Positions 1-10,663 of a DNA stretch of 61,063 nucleotides are shown here, in pieces; within the stretch, counting starts at the first letter, position 1; each line of letters starts with the position of its first letter. Below the pieces are notes generated by a model, which saw only the letters and a list, made by a program, of their open reading frames with translations, was not told the origin of the DNA and ran no database searches. The position numbers and the translations under genes are program-made. This DNA is from Rhodospirillum sp. (GTDB taxonomy: Bacteria > Pseudomonadota > Alphaproteobacteria > Rhodospirillales > Rhodospirillaceae), in NCBI GenBank assembly GCA_021741145.1, contig JAIOYK010000033.1, forward strand, positions 1 through 61,063. Reading direction: 5' to 3'.

Positions 1-309
1 TGTCGTGGATGAAAATCGTAGAGTGGGAGATAGTCACGGCCTAAGTGTTGGCTTCATCACGATAAATCCCCTTATCTCCCCCTATATCCCAAAATTTTCG
101 GTACCCCTCTTTACTCCTCACCAAAGTGACGTGTCACACTTCCCTCGGGTCGCTCCCAAGGCCCCATGTCGCGCCCCGCTGGACCGGCCGCGAAACTTCC
201 CCAAATAACCCATGGGGAGGGACGCATGCCGCCCGAAAGTCCAACTGTAAGATTGCAACAAAATCAACTCCGCGAGACTATCTAACAGTGCGGTCGCGCG
301 GAGGGACAT
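1..309. other. Leader region before hsdR, no gene seen
   Basis: I see no convincing gene here; short open frames lack recognisable protein character. Any hsdM or hsdS partner of the downstream restriction gene would have to lie to the left of the window. Confidence 0.4.
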
Positions 310-3300
310 GTGCCGTCGGTAAATTTCGAGTATTTGCGGAACCGGTTCCCGGAATTCGCGGACCTGGGCGGGTTCGCGGAAGCCTATGCCCATACCGATC
401 CCGCCAGCGCCCTCGTCAAGCTGCGCATCCTGGGCGAGCAACTCGCCGCGATGGTCTATGTTCAACTCCGTTTGGACAAGCCCCTCGGCCAAACCTTCAA
501 CGACCTGCTGACCCACGACAGTTTTCAGCGCGCGGTGCCCAATTCCGTCCGGGCCAAGTTCCATGCCTTGCGCAAGCATGGAAACATCAGCGCCCACGAG
601 GGCAAGGCCGAGACCAAGACCGCCCTCTGGCTCCTTCAGGAGGCCGCCGCCCTGGCGGCTTGGTTGTCCCTGACCCATTTGGGCATCCCCCGCGAGGCGC
701 TCTCTCCCTACAAGGTCCCCAGGCCGCCCACGGATCCCAAGGCGGTCGAACAGGCGCTTGAAAACCGAACCCGGGCGTTGGAAAAAGCGGTCGCCAACCA
801 CGACAAGCTCAAGGCCGAATACCAGGCCGTGCGACAGGAAACCGCGGCCCTTAAGGCAATCCAGGACCGGAGCCAGAAAACCGCCAATGCCCTGGGCTTC
901 TCGGAAGCCGAAACCCGCGCCCGCCTCATCGACGTGGCCCTGGTGGACGCCGGGTGGGCCGTCGGAGTGAATGGCGCGAACTCCGCCGATGTGACCCAGG
1001 AGCACGAACTCACCGGCCAGCCCACCAAGACGGGCACCGGATACGCCGATTACGTCCTCTGGGGAGACAACGGCAAACCCCTGGCGGTGATCGAGGCCAA
1101 GAAGACCGCCTTGGACCCGAACCAGGGCAAGGCCCAGGCCAAGCTCTACGCCGACGCGCTTGAACAGTCCCACGGCCAGCGGCCCGTGATCTTTTACACC
1201 AATGGCTATGAAATCTGGATGTGGGACGACGCCGGCGGCTATCCCCCGCGCAAGGTCTTCGGCTTCTATTCCAAGGACAGTTTGGACTACCTTATTGGGT
1301 TCCAGCGCGGCGGCAAGGCGCCCATTTCCACCCTGGCGCCAGATCCCGCCATCGCCGGGCGGGTCTACCAGATCGAGACCGTCAAACGGGTCTGCGAAGC
1401 CTTCGAGAAGCGCCAGCGGAGCGCGCTGATCGTCCAGGCCACGGGAACGGGCAAGACCCGGGTCGCGGTCGCCCTGACCGAACTGCTGATCCGGGCCAAA
1501 TGGGCGCGCCGGATCCTCTTCCTCTGCGACCGCCGGGAGCTCCGCAAGCAGGCCAGGAACGCCTTCTCCACCTACCTGACGGAACCCCTGACAATTGTCG
1601 AGGGACGGAAGAAAAAGACCGATACGGCCCGCATTCATATCGCCACCTATCCGGGGATGATGGGGGCGTTCCGGTCCTACGACGTGGGCTATTTCGACCT
1701 GATCATCGCCGACGAAAGCCATCGCGGCGTCTACAATGTTTTCGGCGACCTGTTTCTCTATTTCGACGCCCTCCAGGTGGGCCTGACCGCCACCCCGGTG
1801 GAGTTCGTCTCCCGCAACACCTTCAGCCTGTTCGGCTGCGGGGACCAGGACCCCACCGCCCACTATCCCCTGGAACGGGCCATCGAGGAGAGGTTCCTGG
1901 TCCCCTACGAGGTCTATGATCACACCACCAACTTCCTGCGCGAGGGCATCAAATACGCCGACCTGACCCCGGAACAGATCAGGGAACTGGAGGACAGCGG
2001 CGAGGATCCGAAAGCCCTCGATTTCGAATCGCTCCAGATCGATGCGCAGATCTTCAACAAGGATACCAACCGCCTGATCCTACGCAATCTCATGGACCAC
2101 GGGATCAAGGACGCGACGGGCCAGACCATCGGCAAAACCATCCTCTTCGCCCGCGGCCATAAGCACGCGGTCCTGTTGCAGACGCTGTTTGACGACATGT
2201 ACCCCCAGTACGGTGGACGCTTCTGTCAGGTCATCGACACCCACGTCACCCGGGCCGAGCAGTTGATCGACGACTTCAAGGGCGAGGGCTCCAACCCCGA
2301 CCTGACCCTGGCCCTCTCCGTGGACATGCTCGACACGGGCATCGACGTGCCCGAGGTCGTCAATCTGGTGTTCGCCAAACCCGTCAAATCCAAGGTGAAG
2401 TTCTGGCAGATGATCGGCCGCGGTACCCGCCTGTGCGAGGACCTGTTCGGCCCAGGCAAGCATAAGACGGTCTTTCGCATCTTCGACCACTGGGGAAATT
2501 TCGAGTTCTTCGAGCAGAACAAGCCCGAGGCCGAACCCAGCCAAGGCCGCTCCCTTCTGGAGACCCTGTTCGCGGCCCGGGTTACCCTGGCCGACACTGC
2601 CCTGAGGCAGTTCCACCCCGACACCTTCGCCTGGGTGGTGGACCTGATCCGCGCCGATATCCTGTCCCAGCCCGAGGAAACCATCGCCGTCCGCGAGGCC
2701 TGGAAGGCGCGCCAGACCGTCCTTCAACCCACTGTCCTGGAGACATTCTCCCCGGCCCTGGTCGCCAGTCTCCGCACCGATATCGCGCCGCTGATGACAT
2801 GGGTGAACGCGCGCGGCAAAGCCGAAGCCTACCGCTTCGACCTGTTGGTCGCCGAGATGCAGACGGCGCTGCTGGCCAAATCCGCCCTGTTCCAGGACCT
2901 CAAGGACGAGCTTCTGAACCGGATCAATCAACTGACCGCCAACCTTAACGAAGTGAGGGCCAAGGCCCCCACCCTCCAAACGCTCCGCTCCGGTCCCTTC
3001 TGGCAGGAGGTGACCGCCGAGGCCCTGGAGGCGATGCGCCTGGACCTGCGCGGGATCATGCAATTCAGCAAGAAGGAGGGGGGCGGGGGCGATTTCACCA
3101 AGGTCATTGATGTCACCGATTCGGACGAACTGCGCGCCCACCGGCTGACCCGGATCAAGACCATCGACATGGCGGTCTACCGCCAGCGGGTGGAGCAGGC
3201 CCTGGCCACCCTGTTCCAGACCGACCCCACCCTGCAAAAGATCCGCCGGGGCGAGCCGGTCACCGAGACGGACCTGGAGGCGCTGACCTCCCTGGTCCTC

Positions 3301-3549
3301 ACCCAGCATCCGGACGTGGATCTGTCCGTTCTGGCGGAGTTTTACGCGGACCTGGCCATGCCGCTGGACCAGATCCTGCGCACCATCATCGGCATGGACG
3401 AAGAGGCCGTGCGCGCCCGCTTCACGGCTTTCATCCAGCACTACCCAGCCCTCGACAGCAAGCAATTGCGGTTTCTCTCCATGCCTAGAGTCTCTTCGAG
3501 ATCAAGTTGGGCCGCTTCTCGGACCAACTTGATCTCGAAGAGACTCTAA
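310..3549 (+). CDS. hsdR: Type I restriction endonuclease R subunit, 3'-truncated
   Basis: ATP-dependent DNA translocase/endonuclease subunit of a type I restriction system. Residues about 1-130 look like a DUF4145-type N-terminal domain. The nuclease core follows, with Asp near 247 and the E262-x-K264 pair (VIEAKK). Then comes an SF2 helicase with Walker A ATGTGKT near 377-383, DESH near 468-471 and GLTATP. The C-terminal EcoEI-type domain starts normally and reaches SKQLRFLSM, where this family usually continues for roughly 60 more residues with an LYEAPF-like motif. Instead the frame runs directly into a palindromic repeat and ends with 22 repeat-encoded residues. The start is GTG; an overlapping ATG two bases earlier is out of frame. 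No hsdM or hsdS is in view. The enzyme is probably crippled or inactive (inference). Confidence 0.88.
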   Translation: MPSVNFEYLRNRFPEFADLGGFAEAYAHTDPASALVKLRILGEQLAAMVYVQLRLDKPLGQTFNDLLTHDSFQRAVPNSVRAKFHALRKHGNISAHEGKAETKTALWLLQEAAALAAWLSLTHLGIPREALSPYKVPRPPTDPKAVEQALENRTRALEKAVANHDKLKAEYQAVRQETAALKAIQDRSQKTANALGFSEAETRARLIDVALVDAGWAVGVNGANSADVTQEHELTGQPTKTGTGYADYVLWGDNGKPLAVIEAKKTALDPNQGKAQAKLYADALEQSHGQRPVIFYTNGYEIWMWDDAGGYPPRKVFGFYSKDSLDYLIGFQRGGKAPISTLAPDPAIAGRVYQIETVKRVCEAFEKRQRSALIVQATGTGKTRVAVALTELLIRAKWARRILFLCDRRELRKQARNAFSTYLTEPLTIVEGRKKKTDTARIHIATYPGMMGAFRSYDVGYFDLIIADESHRGVYNVFGDLFLYFDALQVGLTATPVEFVSRNTFSLFGCGDQDPTAHYPLERAIEERFLVPYEVYDHTTNFLREGIKYADLTPEQIRELEDSGEDPKALDFESLQIDAQIFNKDTNRLILRNLMDHGIKDATGQTIGKTILFARGHKHAVLLQTLFDDMYPQYGGRFCQVIDTHVTRAEQLIDDFKGEGSNPDLTLALSVDMLDTGIDVPEVVNLVFAKPVKSKVKFWQMIGRGTRLCEDLFGPGKHKTVFRIFDHWGNFEFFEQNKPEAEPSQGRSLLETLFAARVTLADTALRQFHPDTFAWVVDLIRADILSQPEETIAVREAWKARQTVLQPTVLETFSPALVASLRTDIAPLMTWVNARGKAEAYRFDLLVAEMQTALLAKSALFQDLKDELLNRINQLTANLNEVRAKAPTLQTLRSGPFWQEVTAEALEAMRLDLRGIMQFSKKEGGGGDFTKVIDVTDSDELRAHRLTRIKTIDMAVYRQRVEQALATLFQTDPTLQKIRRGEPVTETDLEALTSLVLTQHPDVDLSVLAEFYADLAMPLDQILRTIIGMDEEAVRARFTAFIQHYPALDSKQLRFLSMPRVSSRSSWAASRTNLISKRL

Positions 3550-3610
3550 AATCTACATAATTAGAGTGAAACTGGGCCAGCTTGACGCAAGCTGATCCAG
3601 TTTCACTCTC
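3486..3610 (+). repeat. Dispersed palindromic element, copy A
   Basis: Two hairpins in series. The first has perfect 25-bp arms (3486-3510 and 3524-3548) around a 13-nt loop. The second has a 13-bp outer stem (3563-3575 with 3597-3609), a 2-bp internal mismatch and a 7-bp inner stem. The same two-part element recurs in the same orientation at 45981-46110. It encodes the last residues and stop of the truncated hsdR, and the hsdR homology stops exactly at the left end of the repeat. Confidence 0.85.
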
Positions 3611-3615
3611 GACTG

Positions 3616-3663
3616 CCATCGGGAGGGGCCGTTCAATGAGGACCGAGCGGCTCCTCCCGATGG
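3616..3663. repeat. Additional hairpin next to palindromic element
   Basis: Arms 3616-3626 and 3653-3663 pair perfectly over 11 bp (CCATCGGGAGG with its complement) and continue with one G-T mismatch and four more pairs. It could serve as a transcription barrier between hsdR and the convergent meaB, but no T-run follows. It is not part of copy B of the dispersed element. Confidence 0.55.
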
Positions 3664-3741
3664 GAGAGGACGGTTCTCCACCTTGACTCATCGGCGACCG
3701 GATCGGTCCCCCGCCACTCCCGCGCGGTCCCCCGCTTGCCC

Positions 3742-4686
3742 TCACCCCAAGTCCCGGGCCAGAACCGCCAGCCGATCGAACGGACTTTCCCCCGGCGCCA
3801 ACGCCAGAGGGCCCGCCTTGCGCAGGCCCTCGCGGCCGAAGCGTTCGCGCAGACTCGCTTCCAGCCAGTCCTCCGCCTGTTGGTCCCTGGCGGCGGCCAG
3901 ACGACCGTCCTGGGCCAGGTGGGCGGCGTGACCGTCCACGGCCTCGACCAACGCCTCCACGCCTTGGCGCGCCCGGGCCGAGACCATCAGCACCTTCGGC
4001 GCCCAATCCCCCTCGCATTCGGCCAGGGAGAGGGCCCCCTCCACGTCCGAGCGGGCGCGGCGGGCCTGGTGCTCCATGTCCGCCTTGGTCACCACCACCA
4101 GATGGGGGATCTCGGCGATCCCCGCCTTCATGAACTGAAGGCTGTCGCCGGATCCGGGCTGGACGCAGAAGATCACCGTGTCGGCGACCCGGACCACCTC
4201 GGTCTCCGACTGGCCCACGCCGACGGTCTCGATCAGCACCACGTCGAACAGCGCGCGCATCAGGACCATCCCCGCCACGGTCAGGGCCGCGAGGCCCCCC
4301 AGGTGGTCCCGGGCGGCCATGGAGCGCACGAAGACCCCCCGGTCTTCCGGATCCACCGTAAGGCGGGTGCGGTCGCCCAGCAGCGCCCCACCCGACCGGC
4401 GGGAACTGGGATCGACGGCGATCACCCCCACGGTCCGGCCCCGGGCGCGCCATTGGGCGATCAGTCCGTTGATGAGGGTGGATTTCCCCACCCCCGGCGG
4501 CCCGGTGATGCCGACCACATGGGCGCGGGGCGCGCCGTGGGCGGCGGAGAGCAGGGCCACGGCGTCCGGCCCGTCCGGGTCGGTCTCCAGCGCCGCCAAG
4601 GCCCGGGCGAGGGCCACCTTGCCCCCGCCCGCGATGGCGGCGAGGCGGCCCTCGCCCCTGTCTCTGTCTCTGTCTCCCTCGCCCAA
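3742..4686 (-). CDS. meaB: MeaB/ArgK-type G3E GTPase
   Basis: P-loop GTPase of the MeaB/ArgK family, which protects and reloads adenosylcobalamin-dependent methylmalonyl-CoA mutase. Walker A is GITGPPGVGKST at residues 59-70, followed by VIAVDPSSRRSGGALLGDRTR, the family's characteristic switch region, and a VVTKAD guanine-specificity motif. At 314 aa the length is normal. The first residues are a charged low-complexity stretch (GEGDRDRDRGEG), so the true start may be a little downstream. It begins 10 bp after ppdK and is probably co-transcribed with it. No mutase gene is in the window. Confidence 0.88.
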   Translation of the reverse strand: MGEGDRDRDRGEGRLAAIAGGGKVALARALAALETDPDGPDAVALLSAAHGAPRAHVVGITGPPGVGKSTLINGLIAQWRARGRTVGVIAVDPSSRRSGGALLGDRTRLTVDPEDRGVFVRSMAARDHLGGLAALTVAGMVLMRALFDVVLIETVGVGQSETEVVRVADTVIFCVQPGSGDSLQFMKAGIAEIPHLVVVTKADMEHQARRARSDVEGALSLAECEGDWAPKVLMVSARARQGVEALVEAVDGHAAHLAQDGRLAAARDQQAEDWLEASLRERFGREGLRKAGPLALAPGESPFDRLAVLARDLG

Positions 4687-4696
4687 GGCGCGTTCC

Positions 4697-7441
4697 TTAT
4701 GTGGCGGCTTGCTTCGGCGCGGCCTGGGCCGCGTTGGCCTGATTCAGCGCGGCCTGGGCCGCGTTGGCCTGATTCAGCGCGGCCTGGGCCGCGGCAAGGC
4801 GAGCAATGGGCACCCGGTAGGGGGAGCAGGACACATAGTCCAGCCCCACCGACTGGCAGAAGGCGATGGAATGGGGATCGCCCCCGTGCTCGCCACAGAT
4901 GCCCAGCTTGAGGTCCGGACGGGTGGCCCTCCCCCGTTCCGCGGCAATCTGGACCAGTTCGCCCACGCCTTCGATGTCCAGGCTGGCGAAGGGATCCCGC
5001 TCATAGATGCCCTTGGCCCGGTAGACCTCCAGGAAGGGTCCGCTGTCGTCGCGGGACATGCCCAGGGTGGTCTGGGTCAGGTCGTTGGTGCCGAAGCTGA
5101 AGAAATGCGCCGTCTCGGCGATCGCTCCGCCCCGCAGGGCGGCGCGGGGCAGTTCGATCATGGTGCCGACGCTATACGCCACGCTCGCGCCCTGTTCGGC
5201 GAAGACGGCCTTGGCGGTGGCGTCGATCACCGTTTTCAGCATGTCCAACTCGCGTTTGGTGGCGACCAGGGGAATCATGATTTCCGGCAGGGGCGGCTCG
5301 GTCCCCTCATCCTTGGACACGGCGATGGCCGCCTCGAAGATGGCCCGGGTCTGCATCTCGTAGATTTCCGGATAGGTAATCCCCAGCCGACAGCCGCGGT
5401 GACCAAGCATGGGGTTGCTTTCCGCCAGCACGCTGGCCCGGTACCGGACCTGCTCCGGCTCCACGCCCGCGGCCTTGGCCACGTCGGCGATTTCCGCGTC
5501 CGTATGGGGCAGGAACTCATGCAGGGGCGGGTCGAGCAGGCGGATGGTCACCGGCAGCCCCACCATGATGCGGAACAGCGAGATGAAGTCGTCGCGCTGG
5601 TAGGGCAGCAGGTCCGCCAACGCCGCCCGGCGCCCGACCTCGTCCTGGGCCAGGATCATCCGGCGCATGTTGATGATGCGCTTGGCGTCGAAGAACATGT
5701 GCTCCGTCCGGCACAGCCCGATCCCCTCGCAGCCGAAACGCCGCGCGGTTTCCGCGTCCTCCGGCGTCTCGGCGTTGGTGCGGACCTTCATGGTCCGCTT
5801 GGCGTCGGCCCAATCCATCAGGGTGCCGAAGTCGCCGGTCAGTTCGGGCTGAATGGTTGGCACCTCGCCCAGCATGACCTCGCCCGTGGCGCCATCCAGG
5901 GTCACCCAATCCCCTTCCTTCACCACGGTGCCGCCCACGGTCAGGGTCCCGGCCTTGTAATCGACGCGCACCTCGCCGGCACCCGCCACGCAGGGGCGGC
6001 CCATGCCGCGCGCCACCACCGCGGCATGGCTGGTCATGCCGCCGCGGGTCGTAAGGATCCCTCGGGCGGCGTGCATGCCGCCGATGTCCTCGGGGCTGGT
6101 CTCGATGCGGACCAGGATCACCGCTTGGCCACTCTTCGCCTTGTCCTCGGCCGCCTTGGCGTTGAAGACCACCGCGCCCGAAGCCGCGCCCGGAGAGGCG
6201 GGCAAGCCTCTGGTCAACACGTTGCGCTCGGCCTTGGGGTCGAGCATGGGGTGCAGCAACTGGTCAAGCGCCTCGGGCTCGACACGCAGCACGGCCTCGT
6301 CGGTGGTGATGATCCCCTGCTTGGCCATGTCCACGGCGATGCGCAGGGCCGCGGGGGCGGTGCGCTTGCCGTTGCGGGTCTGGAGCATCCACAGCTTGCC
6401 ACCCTGAATGGTGAACTCCATGTCCTGCATATCGCGGTAATGGGCTTCCAGCTTGTCGCGGATCGCCACCAGTTCCGCGTAGAGGCCGGGCATGACCTCC
6501 TCCATGGAGGGCAGGGACGAATGGCTCTTTTCCTTGCCGGCGATGGAGATCTGCTGGGGCGTGCGGATGCCCGCCACCACGTCCTCGCCCTGGGCATTCA
6601 CCAGATATTCGCCGTAGAACACGTTCTCGCCGGTCGACGGGTCGCGGGAGAAGCAGACGCCCGTGGCGCAATCCTCGCCCATGTTGCCGAAGACCATGGA
6701 CTGGACGGTCACCGCGGTGCCCCAGGCGGCGGGGATCTCGTGGAGACGCCGGTAGGTGATGGCCCGCTGGTTCATCCAGGACCCAAAGACCGCGCCGATG
6801 GCGCCCCAAAGCTGGGCCTCGGGATCCTCGGGGAAGGGCTCGCCCAGTTCGTCCTTCACCCGCGCCTTGTACAGCCCAACCAATTGCTTCCAGTCATCCG
6901 CGGTCAATTCGGTATCCAGGGTATAGCCCTTGTCGTCCTTATGAACCTCCAGGATTTCCTCGAAGTGGTAGTGGTCGACGCCCAGCACCACGTCGGAATA
7001 CATCTGAATGAACCGCCGGTAGCTGTCATAGGCGAAGCGCGCATCGCCGGAGCGCTTGATCAGCCCCTCCACGGTCGCGTCGTTCAGGCCCAGGTTCAGC
7101 ACCGTATCCATCATGCCCGGCATGGAGGCCCGGGCGCCGGAGCGCACGGAGACCAGCAGGGGATTATCGGCCTTGCCGAACCCCGCGCCCATGCTCTCCT
7201 CCACACCCGCGAGCGCCGTGACCACCTGGTCCACCAACTCCTTGGGATAGGTCTTGCCGTTGTCGTAGTAGGTGGCGCAGACCTCGGTGGTGATGGTGAA
7301 CCCCGCGGGCACGGCGATGCCCAGGTTGCTCATCTCCGCCAGATTGGCGCCCTTGCCTCCCAGAAGGTTCTTCATGTCGGCGCGGCCCTCGGCCTTACCG
7401 TTCCCGAAGGTATAGACCCATTTGGTCATGGTTATTGTCAT
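4697..7441 (-). CDS. ppdK: Pyruvate, phosphate dikinase
   Basis: Interconverts pyruvate + ATP + Pi with phosphoenolpyruvate + AMP + PPi. The N-terminal ATP-grasp part shows [14 protein letters not shown]. The phosphohistidine domain has [18 protein letters not shown], and the C-terminal PEP/pyruvate barrel has [13 protein letters not shown] and [11 protein letters not shown]. The annotated start overlaps the glyS stop (ATGA); a second in-frame ATG at 7429 (MTKWVYTF) matches the usual family start better. After the normal end ([17 protein letters not shown]) there is an extra tail of about 25 residues made of a 10-residue repeat ([10 protein letters not shown]), encoded by a 30-bp tandem repeat. 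Confidence 0.95.
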   Translation of the reverse strand: MTITMTKWVYTFGNGKAEGRADMKNLLGGKGANLAEMSNLGIAVPAGFTITTEVCATYYDNGKTYPKELVDQVVTALAGVEESMGAGFGKADNPLLVSVRSGARASMPGMMDTVLNLGLNDATVEGLIKRSGDARFAYDSYRRFIQMYSDVVLGVDHYHFEEILEVHKDDKGYTLDTELTADDWKQLVGLYKARVKDELGEPFPEDPEAQLWGAIGAVFGSWMNQRAITYRRLHEIPAAWGTAVTVQSMVFGNMGEDCATGVCFSRDPSTGENVFYGEYLVNAQGEDVVAGIRTPQQISIAGKEKSHSSLPSMEEVMPGLYAELVAIRDKLEAHYRDMQDMEFTIQGGKLWMLQTRNGKRTAPAALRIAVDMAKQGIITTDEAVLRVEPEALDQLLHPMLDPKAERNVLTRGLPASPGAASGAVVFNAKAAEDKAKSGQAVILVRIETSPEDIGGMHAARGILTTRGGMTSHAAVVARGMGRPCVAGAGEVRVDYKAGTLTVGGTVVKEGDWVTLDGATGEVMLGEVPTIQPELTGDFGTLMDWADAKRTMKVRTNAETPEDAETARRFGCEGIGLCRTEHMFFDAKRIINMRRMILAQDEVGRRAALADLLPYQRDDFISLFRIMVGLPVTIRLLDPPLHEFLPHTDAEIADVAKAAGVEPEQVRYRASVLAESNPMLGHRGCRLGITYPEIYEMQTRAIFEAAIAVSKDEGTEPPLPEIMIPLVATKRELDMLKTVIDATAKAVFAEQGASVAYSVGTMIELPRAALRGGAIAETAHFFSFGTNDLTQTTLGMSRDDSGPFLEVYRAKGIYERDPFASLDIEGVGELVQIAAERGRATRPDLKLGICGEHGGDPHSIAFCQSVGLDYVSCSPYRVPIARLAAAQAALNQANAAQAALNQANAAQAAPKQAAT
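4717..4793 (-). repeat. 30-bp tandem repeat in ppdK 3' end
   Basis: Units 4717-4746 and 4747-4776 are identical and a partial third unit covers 4777-4793. The unit length is a multiple of three, so it adds 10-residue Ala/Gln/Asn-rich repeats to the PPDK C-terminus without breaking the frame. Confidence 0.9.
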
Positions 7442-9579
7442 CCCTCGATTTTCGAGAAGTCCGCCAAGGTCCCCATGGCGGTGCCTATGCGCGCCAGAAG
7501 GCGCAGGCGGTTGGTCCGCAAGGCGGACTCATCGGCGTTCACGGTGACCTGATCGAAGAAGGCGTCCACCGGCCCGCGCAGTTGGGCGAGCGCCCGCATG
7601 GCGGCGGCGAAATCCTCGGCGGCCAGGGCCGGAGCGACGGCGGCCTCCAGGGCGGTGAGGGCGGCGCCCAGCGCCGTCTCCTCGTCCTGGACGTACAAGG
7701 TGGAATCGGGCGCGCCGGAGATGGACGCCCCGTCCTTCTTTTCCTCGATCCGCACGATGTTCATGGCCCGGCGGTAGGCGGCGAGCAGGTTTGCCCCCTC
7801 CTCCGTCTCCAGAAGGCCGGAAAGCGCGGACACCCGGGCCAACAGGCGGACCAGATCGTCCTCCCCGCCCAGGGCGAAAACCCCCTCGATATGGTCGTGA
7901 CGGACGCCTTTTTCCCGCTGCTGGACTTTCAGGCGATCCCCAATGAAGGCCATCAGGTCGACGGCAATGGCGTCTTTCAACGCGGGCCGTTGGCTGGCAT
8001 GGCCCTTGGCCGCGGCGTCGATCAGCGCGGTCAGGGAAACACGCAGCCCATTTTCCACGATCAGCCGGATCACGCCGAGCGCCGCGCGGCGCAGCGCGAA
8101 GGGATCCTTGGAGCCCGTCGGCTTCTCGTCGATCAGCCAAAACCCGGCCAGGGTATCGAGCTTATCGGCCAGGGCCACGCGGACCGAAGCGGGGGCCGAG
8201 GGACAGCTATCATTGGGGCCGACGGGGGAATAATGCTCCCGGATGGCCTCGGCCACCTCGGGCGCCTCGCCATCGTGGAGGGCATAGTAGCGGCCCATCA
8301 GGCCCTGAAGCTCGGGGAACTCGCCCACCATGCCGGTAACCAAATCGGCCTTGGCCAGTTCGGCGGCGCGGTCCACCAGGGCCGTGTCGGCCCCGGGGAC
8401 GGACGCGCCGATGACGGCGGCCAGAGCGCGGACACGTTCCACCTTGTCCAGATCCGTGCCCAATTGGGCATGGAAGACGCGGTCGCCCAGGGAGGCGACC
8501 TTGGAGGCCAGGGAGGTCTTGCGATCCTGGTCCCAGAAGAATTTCGCGTCGGACAGGCGGGCGCGCAGCACCCGCTCGTTGCCCGCGACCACGCGCGAGG
8601 AACTGTCCGTGGCATCCATGTTGGACACCACGATAAAGCGGGAATTGAGCGACCCGTCGGCGGTCTCCACCGAGAAATATTTCTGGTGGGAGCGCATGGA
8701 GGTGGTCAGCACCTCCGGCGGCACGTCCATGAAAGCCTTGTCGATATGGCCCATCATCGGCACCGGCCATTCCACGAGGCCGCAGACCTCCTCCAGCAAG
8801 CCCGGATCGTCCTTGATCACCAGACCTTCCCCGGCGGCGATGGCCGCCATGCCCTTGGCAATGACCGCCTTCCGCTCCTCGCGGTCGAGCATCACATGGG
8901 CGGCCCGCAGCTTTTCGGCGTAGTCGGCGTGGCCGGTGACGACGAAGGGCTCCGGCGCCAGGAAGCGGTGGCCCCGGGTGGTGTTTCCGAAGGCCAGGGT
9001 CGCGACGCCCTCGGGCGCCTCCGCCGCGTCGGACAGGAACGTCACCGGCTTGCCGTCCAAGCTGACGCCCAGGGCCAGCCCGCCCTTAAGGGGGGCGCCG
9101 TCCAGGATGGCCAGGATGGAATGCAAGGGGCGCACCCAGGCGAACTGGCCCCGGGACCACCGCATGGATTTGGGCCAGGGCATGGCCAGGATGGCCTTGT
9201 AAAGGAGCTCCGGCAGAACCTCGACGGTGGCTCGGCCCTTGCGCTCGATTAGGGCGAAGAGGAAGACCCCCTTCGGGGTTTCGCGCTTTTCCACCTGATC
9301 CAGGGTCAGGCCGACGGAGCCCAAAAAGCCCGCCAGGGCCTTTTCCGGCGCGTCGGCCTTGGGACCCCGGCGCTCCTCCCGGGTGTCGGGCTGGGCGAGC
9401 GGCAGGCCGTCAATGGCCAGGGTCAGGCGGCGGGGTGTGACATAGGCGGTCACCGCGCCATGGGCCAAACCGGCCTCCTTCAGGCCATCGGACATCAGCT
9501 TGGAAAAATCCGCGGCCGCCTTGGCCTGCATGCGGGCGGGGATTTCCTCGGACAGGAGTTCGATCAACAGGTCGGCCAT
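7438..9579 (-). CDS. glyS: Glycine--tRNA ligase beta subunit
   Basis: Beta chain of the alpha2-beta2 bacterial glycyl-tRNA synthetase, which charges tRNA-Gly. The start [18 protein letters not shown] is typical. The conserved body includes [31 protein letters not shown] and [15 protein letters not shown], and the C-terminal anticodon-binding region is present. At 713 aa it is full length. The ATG at 9579 was chosen over one 21 bp upstream because it has a strong AGGAGG ribosome site and matches the family start. It follows glyQ after 4 bp and overlaps the ppdK start by 4 bp. Confidence 0.96.
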   Translation of the reverse strand: MADLLIELLSEEIPARMQAKAAADFSKLMSDGLKEAGLAHGAVTAYVTPRRLTLAIDGLPLAQPDTREERRGPKADAPEKALAGFLGSVGLTLDQVEKRETPKGVFLFALIERKGRATVEVLPELLYKAILAMPWPKSMRWSRGQFAWVRPLHSILAILDGAPLKGGLALGVSLDGKPVTFLSDAAEAPEGVATLAFGNTTRGHRFLAPEPFVVTGHADYAEKLRAAHVMLDREERKAVIAKGMAAIAAGEGLVIKDDPGLLEEVCGLVEWPVPMMGHIDKAFMDVPPEVLTTSMRSHQKYFSVETADGSLNSRFIVVSNMDATDSSSRVVAGNERVLRARLSDAKFFWDQDRKTSLASKVASLGDRVFHAQLGTDLDKVERVRALAAVIGASVPGADTALVDRAAELAKADLVTGMVGEFPELQGLMGRYYALHDGEAPEVAEAIREHYSPVGPNDSCPSAPASVRVALADKLDTLAGFWLIDEKPTGSKDPFALRRAALGVIRLIVENGLRVSLTALIDAAAKGHASQRPALKDAIAVDLMAFIGDRLKVQQREKGVRHDHIEGVFALGGEDDLVRLLARVSALSGLLETEEGANLLAAYRRAMNIVRIEEKKDGASISGAPDSTLYVQDEETALGAALTALEAAVAPALAAEDFAAAMRALAQLRGPVDAFFDQVTVNADESALRTNRLRLLARIGTAMGTLADFSKIEG

Positions 9580-9583
9580 GGGA

Positions 9584-10471
9584 TCACCCCTCCTTTTCAA
9601 CGGACGTGGGCAAATGCCCCCGAGCCTTCAGCCAGCCCTCGCAACAGCCCTTGGAGAGCGCGCGAACGCGACCGATATAGGCCGCCCGCTCGGTCACCGA
9701 GATCACGCCCCGGGCGTCGAGCAGGTTGAAGCGGTGGCTGGCCTTGATGGCCTGATCATAGGCGGGCAGCGGCAGGTTGACCGCCAACAGGGCCTGACAT
9801 TCCTTCTCCGCGTCGGCGAAGTGACGGAACAGAGCCTCCGTGTTCGCATATTCGAAGTTATGGGCGGAATATTCTTTCTCGGCCCGCAGGAAGACATCCC
9901 CATAGGACACGCCGTCGTCGTTGTAGCGCAGGTCATAGACGTTCTCGACGCCCTGGATGTACATGGCCAGACGCTCCAGACCGTAGGTCAGCTCCACCGG
10001 CACCGGATCGCAATCGAAGCCGCCCACCTGCTGGAAATAGGTGAACTGAGTCACCTCCATGCCGTCGCACCAGACCTCCCAGCCCAGGCCCCAGGCGCCA
10101 AGCGTGGGGCTTTCCCAATCGTCCTCGACGAAGCGGATGTCATGCTTCATGGGATCGATACCCAGCGCCCGCAGGCTGTCCAGGTAAAGGCCCTGGGGGT
10201 CCGGTGGACTGGGCTTCATGATCACCTGGAACTGGTAATAATGTTGCAAGCGGTTGGGGTTCTCGCCATAGCGGCCATCGGTGGGGCGGCGCGAGGGCTG
10301 GACATAGGCGGCGTTCCACCGCTCCGGCCCCAGGGCACGCAGGGTGGTCGCCGGGTGGAAGGTGCCCGCGCCCACTTCCATGTCATAGGGCTGGAGAATG
10401 ACGCAGCCCTTCTCGGCCCAGAAGGTCTGGAGGCGAAGAATGAGCGTTTGGAAGCTCGGAGTATCGGCCAT
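9584..10471 (-). CDS. glyQ: Glycine--tRNA ligase alpha subunit
   Basis: Catalytic alpha chain of glycyl-tRNA synthetase. The sequence from [18 protein letters not shown] through [20 protein letters not shown] and [20 protein letters not shown] is classic for this very conserved family. At 295 aa from MADTPSFQ the length is normal; an upstream in-frame ATG at 10534 would add 21 unconserved residues and was rejected. It is followed 4 bp later by glyS. No T-box leader is seen upstream. Confidence 0.96.
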   Translation of the reverse strand: MADTPSFQTLILRLQTFWAEKGCVILQPYDMEVGAGTFHPATTLRALGPERWNAAYVQPSRRPTDGRYGENPNRLQHYYQFQVIMKPSPPDPQGLYLDSLRALGIDPMKHDIRFVEDDWESPTLGAWGLGWEVWCDGMEVTQFTYFQQVGGFDCDPVPVELTYGLERLAMYIQGVENVYDLRYNDDGVSYGDVFLRAEKEYSAHNFEYANTEALFRHFADAEKECQALLAVNLPLPAYDQAIKASHRFNLLDARGVISVTERAAYIGRVRALSKGCCEGWLKARGHLPTSVEKEG

Positions 10472-10663
10472 TGGGAACCCTGATTGTTGGAGCGGCGGGC
10501 GGAACCCTGGGAACCGGCTTTCCGGCCCACCCACCGCTTAATCGACTTGACCCCGGATCCAATGATCCGGGCGGGCGAGAAGGTGGGGAAAGCTACTCTC
10601 CGGCCTCGGAAAGGGTCAACCGGATAAGGGGGGTACCGGGAAACACGGAAAGAGGACCGCCCC

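Noticed and set aside
118-1923. 601-codon open frame on the minus strand opposite hsdR
   Set aside because: Antisense to a clear HsdR; Gly/Val/Leu-rich shadow translation typical of GC-rich DNA with no family motif.
310-3549. A complete type I restriction-modification system
   Set aside because: Only an R subunit is present and its end is missing; no modification or specificity subunit lies in the window.
4717-4793. Possible CRISPR array from regular repeats
   Set aside because: The 30-bp units are head-to-tail without spacers and lie inside the ppdK coding frame; the other tandem repeats in the window also lack spacers.
4178-7552. 1124-codon plus-strand open frame across meaB and ppdK
   Set aside because: Antisense to two well-recognised genes, with His/Gly/Gln-rich shadow composition and no domain.
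7435-9252. 605-codon plus-strand open frame opposite glyS
   Set aside because: Shadow frame of glyS; composition mirrors the antisense of a GC-rich gene.
10472-10663. T-box or other riboswitch leader for glyQS
   Set aside because: No T-box motif or stem-terminator arrangement is visible, and T-boxes are not typical of alphaproteobacterial glyQS.
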